Of a DNA stretch of 28,207 nt, positions 16,471 to 25,423 are shown in pieces. The translations under genes and the position numbers were made by a program. Under the pieces are notes generated by a model. That model was given only the letters and a program-made list of their open reading frames with translations, had not been told where the DNA came from and ran no database searches. The DNA is taken from NCBI GenBank assembly GCA_947178455.1, contig CAMWYI010000004.1:1-28207 (forward strand), written 5' to 3'. Positions within the stretch are counted from its first letter, which is position 1. Every line of letters begins with the position of its first letter. This DNA comes from an uncultured Alistipes sp. (GTDB lineage Bacteria; Bacteroidota; Bacteroidia; Bacteroidales; Rikenellaceae).

Positions 16471-17179
16471 ACAAAAAGACTTTGATTAAAGTTCTAATTC
16501 GTCGAGCTATAATATATGGATAACAATACCAAGGGAGGAATTTCCTCATTATATTAAAACGATCTTTCTCAAAACAAGAATCAACACAATTCGAAGAAGT
16601 ACTATCGTCATTATATTTGGCAATAACTATTGGAACGTACTTAAAATTTATTTCTTTCCATGCTTTCAGATTAAGATAATAATCAGCCAAATATTTATAT
16701 CTCAAATTGAAGCTATTCGTCTTGAGATAGATTGTCGGATAGAAAGTTGCCTGATGAGGTATATTTCTAACAACCATTTGGAAAGATGAAAATCTGCCAT
16801 TATATATTCTTCTTCTTTTTACCATATATACATTACCATAATAAATAGCTTTTCCATCAATCCTATGTGCTATTTGCAAAATGGCATTATCCAATAATTG
16901 ATCATCGGAACCTATAAAATATATATAATCACCACTTGCTTTTTCGATACCTTTATTCATGGCATCATAGATGCCTCGATCCGATTCGCTAACCCAATAA
17001 GCGATTTTATCAGAGTACTTTTTTATAATATCGACAGTCCCGTCCGTACTTCCTCCATCAATAACGATATACTCAATATGCGAATACGTCTGGTTGACGA
17101 CCGACAATATCGTCTGTTCTATCGTTTCAACAGCGTTGAAAGAAACAGTCACTATCGAAATTAACGGTTGAGTAGTCAT
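16457..17179 (-). CDS. Glycosyltransferase family 2
   Basis: A 240-residue GT2 enzyme (MTTQPLISIVTVSFNAVETI) with IDGGSTDGT at 40-48, the SESDRGIYDAMNKGI segment at 64-78, and metal-binding SDD at 91-93. The DRGIYDAMNKG signature groups it with WcaA/WfgS-like transferases of capsule and colanic-acid type clusters. It has no transmembrane segment except a weakly hydrophobic basic C-terminus. It transfers one sugar of the repeat unit; the donor is not determinable here. It begins nine bases after the upstream GT4 gene ends and overlaps the polymerase start by 14 bases. Confidence 0.88.
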   Translation of the reverse strand: MTTQPLISIVTVSFNAVETIEQTILSVVNQTYSHIEYIVIDGGSTDGTVDIIKKYSDKIAYWVSESDRGIYDAMNKGIEKASGDYIYFIGSDDQLLDNAILQIAHRIDGKAIYYGNVYMVKRRRIYNGRFSSFQMVVRNIPHQATFYPTIYLKTNSFNLRYKYLADYYLNLKAWKEINFKYVPIVIAKYNDDSTSSNCVDSCFEKDRFNIMRKFLPWYCYPYIIARRIRTLIKVFLYEQL

Positions 17180-17188
17180 GAAGATTTA

Positions 17189-18328
17189 TCAATTTCCTTG
17201 CATTAAAGCCAACATCTTAGAACAATATGCGTCGTCCCAAGTATAACGAGTATAAAATTTTTTGGAATTTCCAACCAAACGGAGGTATTCGGATTCGTTA
17301 TTCATTAGCATTGTAATTTTTCTTACAATCGCATCGACATCTACCGGATTCACAAAAATTGCATTTTCCCCGTCCGACAAAATTTCCGTCGCACCGACAC
17401 TTTTGCTGACTATCACCGGCAATCCGCAACTCATTGCCTCGAATACAGCCAATCCCCAGCTCTGATCAATATTAATAAAAATAAAAATATCAGCGTCTTC
17501 ATGCAAAGACATAAAAGTAGATTCATCCACCTGCCCATGAATTGAAACATTTTGTTGCAGCGATTTTTCCTTTACGAGCGATTTTATTTTATCGGAATAT
17601 ACGACGTTCAAATCTGTCGATCCTATGATATCCAAATGAACATCTATACCCTCACTCAACAACTTCTCTACGATCATCAACTGCGTTTCATAATTACGAT
17701 AAGGGAAAAAGACTCCAGACGAAAGGATTCTTATACCGTTATTGCGAAATCTTTGCAAAGACGCATCTATATTACGATTGACCAAAATTGGTTCTATTCC
17801 GCAGTAAAAAACAAAGGCATCACGATTGAAGCATTGTTTCACTCGGTCTCGATTCTTGCTTACATTAACTGAGAATGCAGTAATAATCGACTGAAATAAA
17901 AGAATATATTTGCAAATGAATCGATGTTTATAAGTTTGGGATTGTTTATTAAACACTCCTACTCGGAAACATGCGGGAAGATCATTTATTTGCCAATACA
18001 CTCTCTTGCCAATGAATGCAGGCAGATACAATTCAAAACCGCAATCATGAATATTGACAACAGTCGCCGGTTTCAATAATCTTCGTAAAGTGTATATATC
18101 TTTAATTAAATGATATACTTTGCCAATCAACCCATGCTTTTGAGCTTGCGGAAATAAAACGATTTTCGACGAGAATTTTTGAAAATCTGGATATGTTTTC
18201 GTAAAATCCACACGTCTAGTTATTATATAAAACGCGACCTCCTGACGCACCATATATTCTATCAACTTCAAGAACTGTTTGTGCGTACCGCCCCTTATAT
18301 CCAGTTCATTTATTAAAAATGCAATCAT
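17189..18328 (-). CDS. Glycosyltransferase family 4 (GT-B fold)
   Basis: A 379-residue protein with an N-terminal Rossmann-like acceptor half (ELDIRGGTHKQFLKL with a glycine-rich loop) and a C-terminal donor half. RILSSGVFFPYRNYETQL starts the donor domain at about 200, and SWGLAVFEAMSCGLPVI at 290-306 is the GT4 nucleotide-sugar signature. In that signature the usual first glutamate is replaced by Ser-Trp while Glu297 is kept. It is a retaining transferase acting on the cytoplasmic face. Its ATG overlaps the stop of the upstream flavoenzyme gene (ATGA), so the two are likely co-translated. The donor is unknown; if the flavoenzyme makes UDP-galactofuranose, this enzyme is one candidate user. 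AT-rich. Confidence 0.9.
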   Translation of the reverse strand: MIAFLINELDIRGGTHKQFLKLIEYMVRQEVAFYIITRRVDFTKTYPDFQKFSSKIVLFPQAQKHGLIGKVYHLIKDIYTLRRLLKPATVVNIHDCGFELYLPAFIGKRVYWQINDLPACFRVGVFNKQSQTYKHRFICKYILLFQSIITAFSVNVSKNRDRVKQCFNRDAFVFYCGIEPILVNRNIDASLQRFRNNGIRILSSGVFFPYRNYETQLMIVEKLLSEGIDVHLDIIGSTDLNVVYSDKIKSLVKEKSLQQNVSIHGQVDESTFMSLHEDADIFIFINIDQSWGLAVFEAMSCGLPVIVSKSVGATEILSDGENAIFVNPVDVDAIVRKITMLMNNESEYLRLVGNSKKFYTRYTWDDAYCSKMLALMQGN

Positions 18329-19551
18329 TGTTGATTTTTAATTTTATGATACGTATCAATACTTTGTTTAATGCAAACATCCATATTGAAATATTCCCAT
18401 TGGCCAAACCGTCCAATAGAAATGAGACCGACAGATTTCAAATAATCCAAAATCACCCCTACCGCCTTGTCTCGATTCTCATCAAATACGACATAGGCGT
18501 GATCCGAAACGTGATAATCAAGCGGCCGGATTAAAAACGGATCGCGTGCCCCTTGTTCAACCATTTCTTCGTAGCTTCTAGCTCCGACACACTCCGTTAT
18601 CGTATAATTTTTATTAGGCAAATAATAATTGCCGATATGAATATAGCGATGAAAAATAGAATCGTTCGACGGTTGATAAGTCCATGTATCTTTAGTCGGG
18701 CGGCTTTCCCATAAAACATTGGAGACCTTGTTATATTTCAACTGTCTTGCACAATCCAAAACGAACTGAGGAACATCAACCAAGCAAAAAGGCAATATGT
18801 TCAAAGGTATTGTACTGATTACCAAGTCAGCCTCATATTGCACATTTACCAACCATTTGTTTCCGTTACGTTTTATCTCCCGAACCGATTCATTACAAAT
18901 GATATTCAACCCACACGATAATGCATTGATAAAAGTCTGTTGGTCATTGGAATTGGGGTAATAAAATTGAGCATGGGGCATGGTATCTACACGTTTCTCT
19001 ATTAATGATTCAAAAAAAACTTTTTTATTAGGAAAAGGTAGTTTATCTTGAACCCATTGAGAACTCATTTGCATAGGAGAACGTCCCCATATTTTTGTAT
19101 TATAAGGAATAAAATATAAATCACTCAGTTTATTGCCAAATTTTTTCCGAAACCATTCTTCCAAATTCAGATAGTGATTATCATCCCGAGCAGATAGGAA
19201 ATCTTGCGTTATTTCAAAAGCCAAATCAGGGTCATGGTCATATATCTGACGTACAGAATATTCAATCGGATAATCAATGTTATACGAACCTATATTGATC
19301 GTCGATTTACGTGTTATCTTATGCCATTGGTCCTTGTCTAAAATATCGAAAACAAAAGACATGACATCGGGGTATTTGGAATTAAAACAATGTCCACCTA
19401 CCATATGATAAGTAACATTTTCAACCTGTTTGGTTTTAGCGATTCCCCCTATTTGAGAATCTTTTTCCAAAATCGTTATATCATGCTCTTCATGCAATAG
19501 TTTCCCTATGGATAAACCGGTAATGCCTGCTCCTAAAATCAAGATTTTCAT
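18325..19551 (-). CDS. FAD-dependent UDP-galactopyranose mutase-like / protoporphyrinogen-oxidase-like enzyme
   Basis: A 408-residue flavoprotein with an N-terminal dinucleotide-binding fold: GAGITG at 7-12 and Glu29 at the end of the second strand for the ribose. YNTKIWGRSPMQMSSQWVQDKLP in the middle is the type of segment shared by UDP-galactopyranose mutases and related amine-oxidase-fold proteins (COG1232). The C-terminal FGQWEYFNMDVCI closes the FAD site. UDP-galactopyranose mutase would make UDP-galactofuranose for the polysaccharide. I could not confirm the paired active-site arginines by eye, so a different sugar-nucleotide oxidoreductase or isomerase in the same fold is possible. It is flanked by the flippase gene and a GT4 in an AT-rich block. 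Confidence 0.72.
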   Translation of the reverse strand: MKILILGAGITGLSIGKLLHEEHDITILEKDSQIGGIAKTKQVENVTYHMVGGHCFNSKYPDVMSFVFDILDKDQWHKITRKSTINIGSYNIDYPIEYSVRQIYDHDPDLAFEITQDFLSARDDNHYLNLEEWFRKKFGNKLSDLYFIPYNTKIWGRSPMQMSSQWVQDKLPFPNKKVFFESLIEKRVDTMPHAQFYYPNSNDQQTFINALSCGLNIICNESVREIKRNGNKWLVNVQYEADLVISTIPLNILPFCLVDVPQFVLDCARQLKYNKVSNVLWESRPTKDTWTYQPSNDSIFHRYIHIGNYYLPNKNYTITECVGARSYEEMVEQGARDPFLIRPLDYHVSDHAYVVFDENRDKAVGVILDYLKSVGLISIGRFGQWEYFNMDVCIKQSIDTYHKIKNQQ

Positions 19552-19562
19552 TCTATAAACTT

Positions 19563-20888
19563 TTATTTATTCCAAACTCCCATCGCTCTCTTATTGATGA
19601 TTTTCCAACATTGAACGGGACTACCGATTGCACTAATAAATAGACACAAGCACAATGCAACAAGAACCCCCACAACTCCAAAACTTTTACCGCACCATAT
19701 AGCCAACGGAACAAATAAAAAACCTTGTACAACAGACAGAATCAACTGTATGTGTAATTTCCCAATTCCATTAATCATATAAGCAAAAATATTATTCCAA
19801 TTCACAATACAGACATAAACAGCACAAAAAAACGACAATGATATCGGTATTTCTATTTCCGCTCCCACCCATACTGCATAGACATAAGGAGAAATGATGA
19901 ACATCGCAATTGCCAGCACTACAAAGCCTACCCAAACAAATACAAGATTTCGGATAATCGTGCGTATCCACATCATATCATTCAACGCATATGCCTCTGT
20001 TATTGCCGACCAAAACGGAGTTATCACAATCGTAAAACCCATTGTCAATATGGAGAAATACTTAAAAGCTATATTGTACGGAGTAACTTCCTGAGGACCA
20101 AATAAGTTGGATATGATTAAATTGGATGTCATAAAAACGACCAAACAGGCAATCTGAATCACAAAAAACTTTCCGCCTAACGATACCAACGTTCCGAAAT
20201 ATCTTTTCTTTATCCATTTCCAACTCGGTGCGATCTCTCTGTATACCTTAAATGTTATCGGACATGCTAAAATGTATATGAAAGCGGGAACAAGAGAAAA
20301 AACTATTGACACCGTTTTCAATGATCCTGCTGTAATTTTACTACAAACAAGAATGATCACCAATGAAAATAGATTTCCTAAAAAGACCAATAAATCATTC
20401 ACAGCAGGCACTTGATATGCCATATAGACATTTCCCACCAATTTGAATAAAAAGCCAACACAAAAAAAAGACAGAACAAGAGTAATGATTGAATTCAAAT
20501 CCGGTATTTTCATTGCATCAACATTCAATATCGAATACCAATCAATCCAATAATGCAAGAAAAAATACAAAAAATAAAATATAAGAATAATCACCACCAT
20601 ATAAAAAAAGGCAGTACTCACATATATTTTTGCCAATTTCAAATCATTGACAGCCAATGCTTCTGTCAATTTATTCCGCAATCCGTTTCCCAGTCCTATG
20701 TCAAAAATATATATCCATGATAGAACAGAACTCAACGTCAACCAAATGCCATATTCATAAGAATTCAAATAATCGAGAGTGATCGGTACGATAAATAATG
20801 ACACCAATATCGACCCGCCTTTCAATAAAAAGGAAAATATGATGTTTTTCAGGGCCTTGCCACTCCGTAGATCCAAATTCATTAGCAT
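19563..20888 (-). CDS. wzx: Lipid-linked oligosaccharide flippase (Wzx-like, MATE/MVF superfamily)
   Basis: A 441-residue membrane protein with about twelve to fourteen hydrophobic segments. The N-terminal pattern KNIIFSFLLKGGSILVSLFIVPITLDYLNSYEYGIWLTLSS and the later DIGLGNGLRNKLTEALA are typical of Wzx flippases. It moves the undecaprenyl-linked repeat unit from the cytoplasmic to the periplasmic leaflet, where the polymerase acts. I use the ATG at 20888; another ATG two codons later is equally possible. It starts eight bases after the rmlB stop, and the composition switches sharply from GC-rich to AT-rich at this point. It is the first gene of the AT-rich block. Confidence 0.9.
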   Translation of the reverse strand: MLMNLDLRSGKALKNIIFSFLLKGGSILVSLFIVPITLDYLNSYEYGIWLTLSSVLSWIYIFDIGLGNGLRNKLTEALAVNDLKLAKIYVSTAFFYMVVIILIFYFLYFFLHYWIDWYSILNVDAMKIPDLNSIITLVLSFFCVGFLFKLVGNVYMAYQVPAVNDLLVFLGNLFSLVIILVCSKITAGSLKTVSIVFSLVPAFIYILACPITFKVYREIAPSWKWIKKRYFGTLVSLGGKFFVIQIACLVVFMTSNLIISNLFGPQEVTPYNIAFKYFSILTMGFTIVITPFWSAITEAYALNDMMWIRTIIRNLVFVWVGFVVLAIAMFIISPYVYAVWVGAEIEIPISLSFFCAVYVCIVNWNNIFAYMINGIGKLHIQLILSVVQGFLFVPLAIWCGKSFGVVGVLVALCLCLFISAIGSPVQCWKIINKRAMGVWNK

Positions 20889-20896
20889 ATATTATA

Positions 20897-22030
20897 TCAT
20901 TGAGCGTACATCTCCTCGTAATACTTCTCGTATTCGCCGCTGGTGATGTTGTCCATCCAAGCCTGATTGTCGAGGTACCACCGCACGGTCTTTTCGATGC
21001 CCTCCTCGAACTGCAACGACGGCTCCCAACCGAGCTCCCGCTGCAATTTCGACGAGTCGATAGCGTAACGCAAATCGTGACCGGCACGGTCGGCAACGTA
21101 GGTAATCAAGTCGAGCGAATAACCCTCCGGATTGCCCAACAACCGGTCGACAGTCTTGATGACCACTTTGATGAGGTCGATATTTTTCCACTCGTTGAAT
21201 CCGCCGATGTTGTAGGTTTCGGCAACTTTACCTTCGTGGAAAATCAGGTCGATGGCCCGCGCATGGTCTTCGACATAAAGCCAATCGCGCACATTCTCGC
21301 CTCGGCCATAAACAGGCAACGGCTTGCGGTGGCGGATGTTGTTGATAAACAACGGAATCAGTTTTTCGGGAAACTGATAAGGCCCGTAATTGTTCGAGCA
21401 GTTCGTGACGATGGTCGGCATGCCGTAAGTATCGTGGAACGCACGCACGAAGTGGTCGCTGCTCGCTTTGCTCGCACTGTACGGACTGTGCGGATTATAC
21501 TTCGTATCTTCGTAAAAAAACTCTTTGCCGTAGGCCAAGTGGTGCTCGCTCGACGAAGCAGTCGTCGTAAACGGCGGTTCGACGCCTTCGGGATGCGTCA
21601 GCTCCAGCGCACCGTACACTTCGTCCGTCGAAATATGATAGAACCGTTTGCCTTCGTATTTTTCCGGCAGACTTTCCCAATAGAGTTTGGCCGCCTGCAA
21701 CAGCGTCAGCGTACCCATGACATTGGTGCGCGCGAACGTAAACGGATCTTTGATGCTGCGGTCGACATGGCTCTCGGCCGCCAAATGAACGATGCCGTCG
21801 ATGCGATACTGTGCGAGCACTTCCTGCATCTTCTCGAAATCGCAAATATCGGCTTTCACGAACGCATAATTGGGTTCGTTTTCGACATCTTTCAGATTGG
21901 CCAGATTGCCGGCATAGGTCAATTTGTCGAGATTGACGATGCGGTAATCGGGATATTTTTTAACGAACAGCCGCACGACATGCGAACCGATGAATCCGGC
22001 ACCGCCCGTTATCAGGATACTGCGCTTCAT
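20897..22030 (-). CDS. rmlB: dTDP-glucose 4,6-dehydratase
   Basis: A 377-residue extended SDR enzyme for the second step of dTDP-L-rhamnose synthesis. GGAGFIGSH at 9-17, the active-site strand STDEVYG at 134-140 (Thr135, Asp136, Glu137) and Tyr184-x3-Lys188 in SPYSASKAS are all intact. The segment between the active-site strand and the Tyr/Lys pair is longer than in the enterobacterial enzyme, as is common in Bacteroidetes versions. It starts 26 bases after rmlD and belongs to the GC-rich rml set (rmlA, rmlC, rmlD, rmlB in transcription order). Confidence 0.97.
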   Translation of the reverse strand: MKRSILITGGAGFIGSHVVRLFVKKYPDYRIVNLDKLTYAGNLANLKDVENEPNYAFVKADICDFEKMQEVLAQYRIDGIVHLAAESHVDRSIKDPFTFARTNVMGTLTLLQAAKLYWESLPEKYEGKRFYHISTDEVYGALELTHPEGVEPPFTTTASSSEHHLAYGKEFFYEDTKYNPHSPYSASKASSDHFVRAFHDTYGMPTIVTNCSNNYGPYQFPEKLIPLFINNIRHRKPLPVYGRGENVRDWLYVEDHARAIDLIFHEGKVAETYNIGGFNEWKNIDLIKVVIKTVDRLLGNPEGYSLDLITYVADRAGHDLRYAIDSSKLQRELGWEPSLQFEEGIEKTVRWYLDNQAWMDNITSGEYEKYYEEMYAQ

Positions 22031-22056
22031 GAATGGAATTTTTTAATTCAGCAAAA

Positions 22057-22926
22057 TCAACTCTTTTCCGTCAATCGCCCGATACATTCTGCGAGTGAGT
22101 CCGTCCAGTGGGGAATCCGAATGCCGAACGTCTCTTTGATTTTCGTCTTGTCCAACACGGAATAGGCCGGACGCCGTACTTTCGAGGGAAATTCGTCGGA
22201 ATGACACGGCCGAATGTCGCACGCTATATGCCCCGCGAGTTTCGCAATCTCGCGGGCGAAATCGTACCACGAGCAGACCCCCTCGTTCGAGTAGTGGTAA
22301 ATTCCCTCGTTCCGTTCGTATTTGCGATGCTCGACGATGTCGAAAATCGTTTCTGCAAGGTCGCGCGCATAGGTCGGTGTTCCGGTCTGGTCGAAAACCA
22401 CCTGCACCTGCGGACGGGTGGCAGTCAATTCGAGCATCGTTTTCAGAAAATTCCGACCGAACTCGGAATAGAGCCATGCCGTACGGACAATGACATGATG
22501 ACAACCGCTCTCCCGAATGGCCTGCTCGCCTCGCAGTTTCGTTTCGCCATAAATGCCGGTGGGCGTTCCCTGCTGCTCCTCTCGGCAAGGCATATTGTAC
22601 GGTTCCTTGCCGAACACGTAATCGGTCGAAATGTGGAACAGCCAGCCGTCCTGCTTCTTAATAGCCCGAGCGAGGTTTTCGACCGCTCGGACATTGAGCC
22701 GTTCGGCCGCTTCGCGGTCGTCTTCGGCCTTTTCGACGTTCGTGTAAGCGGCACAGTTGACAATCAAGCGAATATCGTTTTCCGCCACCGTCTTTTCGAC
22801 CGCCGCTGTATCGGTAATATCGAGTTCGGCAACATCGGTGAAAATGTACCGGTCGGAACTTTCGCGTGTCGCGAGCCGCATTTCGTTTCCGAGCTGCCCG
22901 TTCGCGCCCGTCACCAAGATATTCAT
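22057..22926 (-). CDS. rmlD: dTDP-4-dehydrorhamnose reductase
   Basis: The ATG at 22926 (MNILVTGANGQLGNEM, 289 residues) is the right start. The frame is open upstream to 23061, but that would run through rmlC, and the extra residues have no family resemblance. GANGQLG at 7-13, STDYVFG at 100-106 and Tyr126-x3-Lys130 are the cofactor and catalytic motifs. It carries out the final NAD(P)H-dependent reduction giving dTDP-L-rhamnose. It begins two bases after the rmlC stop. Confidence 0.96.
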   Translation of the reverse strand: MNILVTGANGQLGNEMRLATRESSDRYIFTDVAELDITDTAAVEKTVAENDIRLIVNCAAYTNVEKAEDDREAAERLNVRAVENLARAIKKQDGWLFHISTDYVFGKEPYNMPCREEQQGTPTGIYGETKLRGEQAIRESGCHHVIVRTAWLYSEFGRNFLKTMLELTATRPQVQVVFDQTGTPTYARDLAETIFDIVEHRKYERNEGIYHYSNEGVCSWYDFAREIAKLAGHIACDIRPCHSDEFPSKVRRPAYSVLDKTKIKETFGIRIPHWTDSLAECIGRLTEKS

Positions 22927-22928
22927 AC

Positions 22929-23498
22929 TCAATAGAGGTTTTCGCTGTAATCGAACAACCACGCCGCCTCGTTCAGACGGGGATGGTGCCGGTCTTTTTC
23001 GGAAAGCAACACCTTGTCGGCCGGAATCCGCCAGTCGATTGCCAAATCGGGGTCGTCCCAAGCAATGGCTCCTTCGGACTGGGGGGCATAGAAATTATCG
23101 CACTTGTACTGGAAAATCGCTTCGTCGGAAAGCACCGAGAATCCGTGCGCGAAGCCGCGCGGAATAAAAAACTGCCGGTGATTCTCCTCCGTCAGTTCGA
23201 CGGCGACATGCTGTCCGAACGTCGGCGAGCCCCGACGAATATCCACCGCGACATCGAGCACCCGTCCCTTGATGACCCGCACCAATTTGGACTGGGCATG
23301 CGGCGGTTTTTGGAAATGCAGCCCGCGCAAAACGCCGTAGGAAGATTTCGACTCGTTATCCTGCACGAAACGGACGGAACGAACCTGCTCGCAAAAACGC
23401 CTTTCCGAGAAACTCTCGAAAAAATAGCCCCGTTCGTCCCCGAACAAATCGGGCTCGATGACGACTACGCCCAATATCTCAGTTTGGATGACTTCCAT
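22929..23498 (-). CDS. rmlC: dTDP-4-dehydrorhamnose 3,5-epimerase
   Basis: A 189-residue cupin-fold epimerase for the third step of dTDP-rhamnose synthesis. RGLHFQ with catalytic His61, the PRGFAHGF strand at 113-120 and Tyr131 in FQYKCDNFYAP match the family, and the length is normal. The ATG at 23498 lies 34 bases inside the 3' end of the upstream acyltransferase gene, in another frame. The rmlC part is GC-rich while the acyltransferase is AT-rich, so this overlap marks a recombination-type junction. Confidence 0.97.
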   Translation of the reverse strand: MEVIQTEILGVVVIEPDLFGDERGYFFESFSERRFCEQVRSVRFVQDNESKSSYGVLRGLHFQKPPHAQSKLVRVIKGRVLDVAVDIRRGSPTFGQHVAVELTEENHRQFFIPRGFAHGFSVLSDEAIFQYKCDNFYAPQSEGAIAWDDPDLAIDWRIPADKVLLSEKDRHHPRLNEAAWLFDYSENLY

Positions 23499-24544
23499 TT
23501 GCGTAATATATAATTCGATAAATTCGAATTTATTTTAATCTGTATTTGATCTATCATTATTGACGCCACCACCGTAAAAAGCGACAATATCATAATTATC
23601 AACAAAATATAACAACCGCCAGTTGTTGAACGAGAAAAAATAATACCGTCTCTATATATATTTTTTATCAATGGATACAACAATGCACTCATTGCTACAG
23701 AACTTTGGAACAAATAGATTGCTAATGACGATTGTGCAATTTTATTAATCAGAACACTATTAAACTCTAAATTTTTGAATAAAAGTAACACCGCAACAGC
23801 AGACGTTATGACAAGAAAGTTATTATAGTTCGTTATTCTCCAAGCCAAATGGTTGAATCCTAAACGATAGAGCAAATACATACCAGTACCGCAAATCAAA
23901 GAACATATGACGTATGTAAGTATTGAATAAATTTTTTTCATCTTTATGTCATATGTCCTTATATATTTGCCAATTGTATAGAGCATGATAAATTGGAATA
24001 GCGAATAACCGTTCGTATTAACCGAATGTTGCCATACGAAGCCGAAATAGCAACTTATTACCAGCAGTAAAATAACAAAAAGAGTTATTCGCTGCTTGGA
24101 CATCCATTCGAAAGCACCGTTTATCAGCGGGGTAAAACACATTAAGAAAAAGTAGTCCGTCATGAACCAATAACGGCCATGTGAAAAGATGAACAGATTG
24201 CTGACGGTATGTTTGTAATCGCCGATAACAAAATTATATCCGACATTAAATATCAAGGCATAAAAAGCTATTGACAATAATAATTTCAAGATTTTTTCGG
24301 AAGTCGGTTTTAGCCCAAAATAGCCGCTAATCAACACAAATACATTCACTCCTATGATACAAAAACTATTCGCTTCGCAAAACAGCAACATATCGGCCGG
24401 AAGTAATACACTTTCTACATCATCCCATTCGAGACTGACGAGATTTAGTCCATGAACGATACAATGATGTACTACAATCAAAAACATCAATAGCAACCGC
24501 AATAATTCAAAATTCGAATTGCGTGTTTTTTGATTTTCAATCAT
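23465..24544 (-). CDS. Membrane O-acyltransferase, acyltransferase family 3 (OafA-like)
   Basis: A 359-residue multi-helix protein. Near the N-terminus NFELLRLLLMFLIVVHHC carries the family pattern of a basic residue in the first helix and the essential His (His26 or His27). About nine to ten further hydrophobic segments follow. Such enzymes acetylate, or less often succinylate, sugars of O-antigen, capsule or succinoglycan across the inner membrane. It probably decorates the polysaccharide made by this operon. The start overlaps the rmlA stop as ATGA. The last eleven or so residues (KWKSSKLRYWA) are read out of frame from the beginning of rmlC. It is strongly AT-rich while both neighbours are GC-rich, which points to later insertion into the rml set. 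Confidence 0.88.
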   Translation of the reverse strand: MIENQKTRNSNFELLRLLLMFLIVVHHCIVHGLNLVSLEWDDVESVLLPADMLLFCEANSFCIIGVNVFVLISGYFGLKPTSEKILKLLLSIAFYALIFNVGYNFVIGDYKHTVSNLFIFSHGRYWFMTDYFFLMCFTPLINGAFEWMSKQRITLFVILLLVISCYFGFVWQHSVNTNGYSLFQFIMLYTIGKYIRTYDIKMKKIYSILTYVICSLICGTGMYLLYRLGFNHLAWRITNYNNFLVITSAVAVLLLFKNLEFNSVLINKIAQSSLAIYLFQSSVAMSALLYPLIKNIYRDGIIFSRSTTGGCYILLIIMILSLFTVVASIMIDQIQIKINSNLSNYILRKWKSSKLRYWA

Positions 24545-25422
24545 TTAGATTCGTCCAATAGTTTCAGCAGGTATTGCCCATAGGGATTTTTCAGCATCGG
24601 AGCCGCCAACTCGCGCATCTTGTCGGTCGTAATCCAGCCCTTGCGGTAGGCGATGCCCTCCAAGCAGGCCACTTTCAGTCCTTGACGCTTTTCGATGACC
24701 TCGATGTAGGTCGATGCCTCCGACAGCGAATCGTGCGTACCGGTATCCAGCCAAGCGAACCCGCGTCCCAACGTAAGCACTTTCAGCTCCTTATCCTCCA
24801 AAAAGCGCTGGTTGACCGACGTGATTTCCAGCTCGCCGCGCGCCGACGGTTTAATCGACTTGGCCACTTCGACCACCTTGTTGGGATAGAAATAGAGCCC
24901 CACCACCGCATAGTTGGATTTGGGATTCGCCGGTTTTTCCTCGATCGAAAGGCAGTTTCCGGCCTTGTCGAACTCGGCAACGCCGTACCGCTCCGGGTCG
25001 GAAACCCAGTAGCCGAACACGGTCGCCTTGTGCTCTTCTTCGACCGTGCGGACGGCCTCGCGCAACATGGCCGAGAATCCGGGCCCATGAAAAATGTTGT
25101 CGCCCAACACGAGGCATGCCGAATCGTCGCCGATGAACTTTTCACCGATGATGAACGCCTGCGCCAGTCCATCGGGCGACGGCTGCTCGGCATACTCCAA
25201 ACGCAGCCCGAAATCCGACCCGTCGCCGAACAGGCGCTTGAATCCGGGCAAATCCTGCGGCGTGGAGATAATCAGAATCTCCCGAATCCCCGCCAGCATC
25301 AGCACCGACAACGGATAGTAAATCATCGGCTTGTCGAATACCGGCAGAAGCTGCTTGGAAACCCCTTTCGTAATCGGATACAGCCGCGTACCGGAACCTC
25401 CGGCCAATACGATGCCTTTCAT
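24541..25422 (-). CDS. rmlA: Glucose-1-phosphate thymidylyltransferase
   Basis: A 293-residue nucleotidyltransferase that makes dTDP-glucose from glucose-1-phosphate and dTTP, the first step of the rhamnose pathway. GGSGTRLYP at 8-16, KQLLPVFDKPMIYYPLS at 23-39, metal-binding LGDNIF around Asp108, and EEKPANPKSNYAVVGLYFY are all canonical. The length is typical. It starts one base after the wzz stop and is the first sugar-nucleotide gene of the operon. RmlA enzymes are usually feedback-inhibited by dTDP-rhamnose. Confidence 0.98.
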   Translation of the reverse strand: MKGIVLAGGSGTRLYPITKGVSKQLLPVFDKPMIYYPLSVLMLAGIREILIISTPQDLPGFKRLFGDGSDFGLRLEYAEQPSPDGLAQAFIIGEKFIGDDSACLVLGDNIFHGPGFSAMLREAVRTVEEEHKATVFGYWVSDPERYGVAEFDKAGNCLSIEEKPANPKSNYAVVGLYFYPNKVVEVAKSIKPSARGELEITSVNQRFLEDKELKVLTLGRGFAWLDTGTHDSLSEASTYIEVIEKRQGLKVACLEGIAYRKGWITTDKMRELAAPMLKNPYGQYLLKLLDESK

Positions 25423-25423
25423 T

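Noticed and set aside
12779..20888. Insertion sequence or integrase that could explain the AT-rich block
   Set aside because: Every open frame in the block is a polysaccharide gene; no transposase, integrase or terminal inverted repeat was seen.
20900..22165. Plus-strand open frame of 421 codons opposite rmlB
   Set aside because: Antisense shadow of rmlB, whose motifs are all intact on the minus strand.
22927..23061. Longer rmlD start overlapping rmlC
   Set aside because: The added 45 residues are antithetical to the SDR start MNILVTGANG and lie wholly within rmlC.
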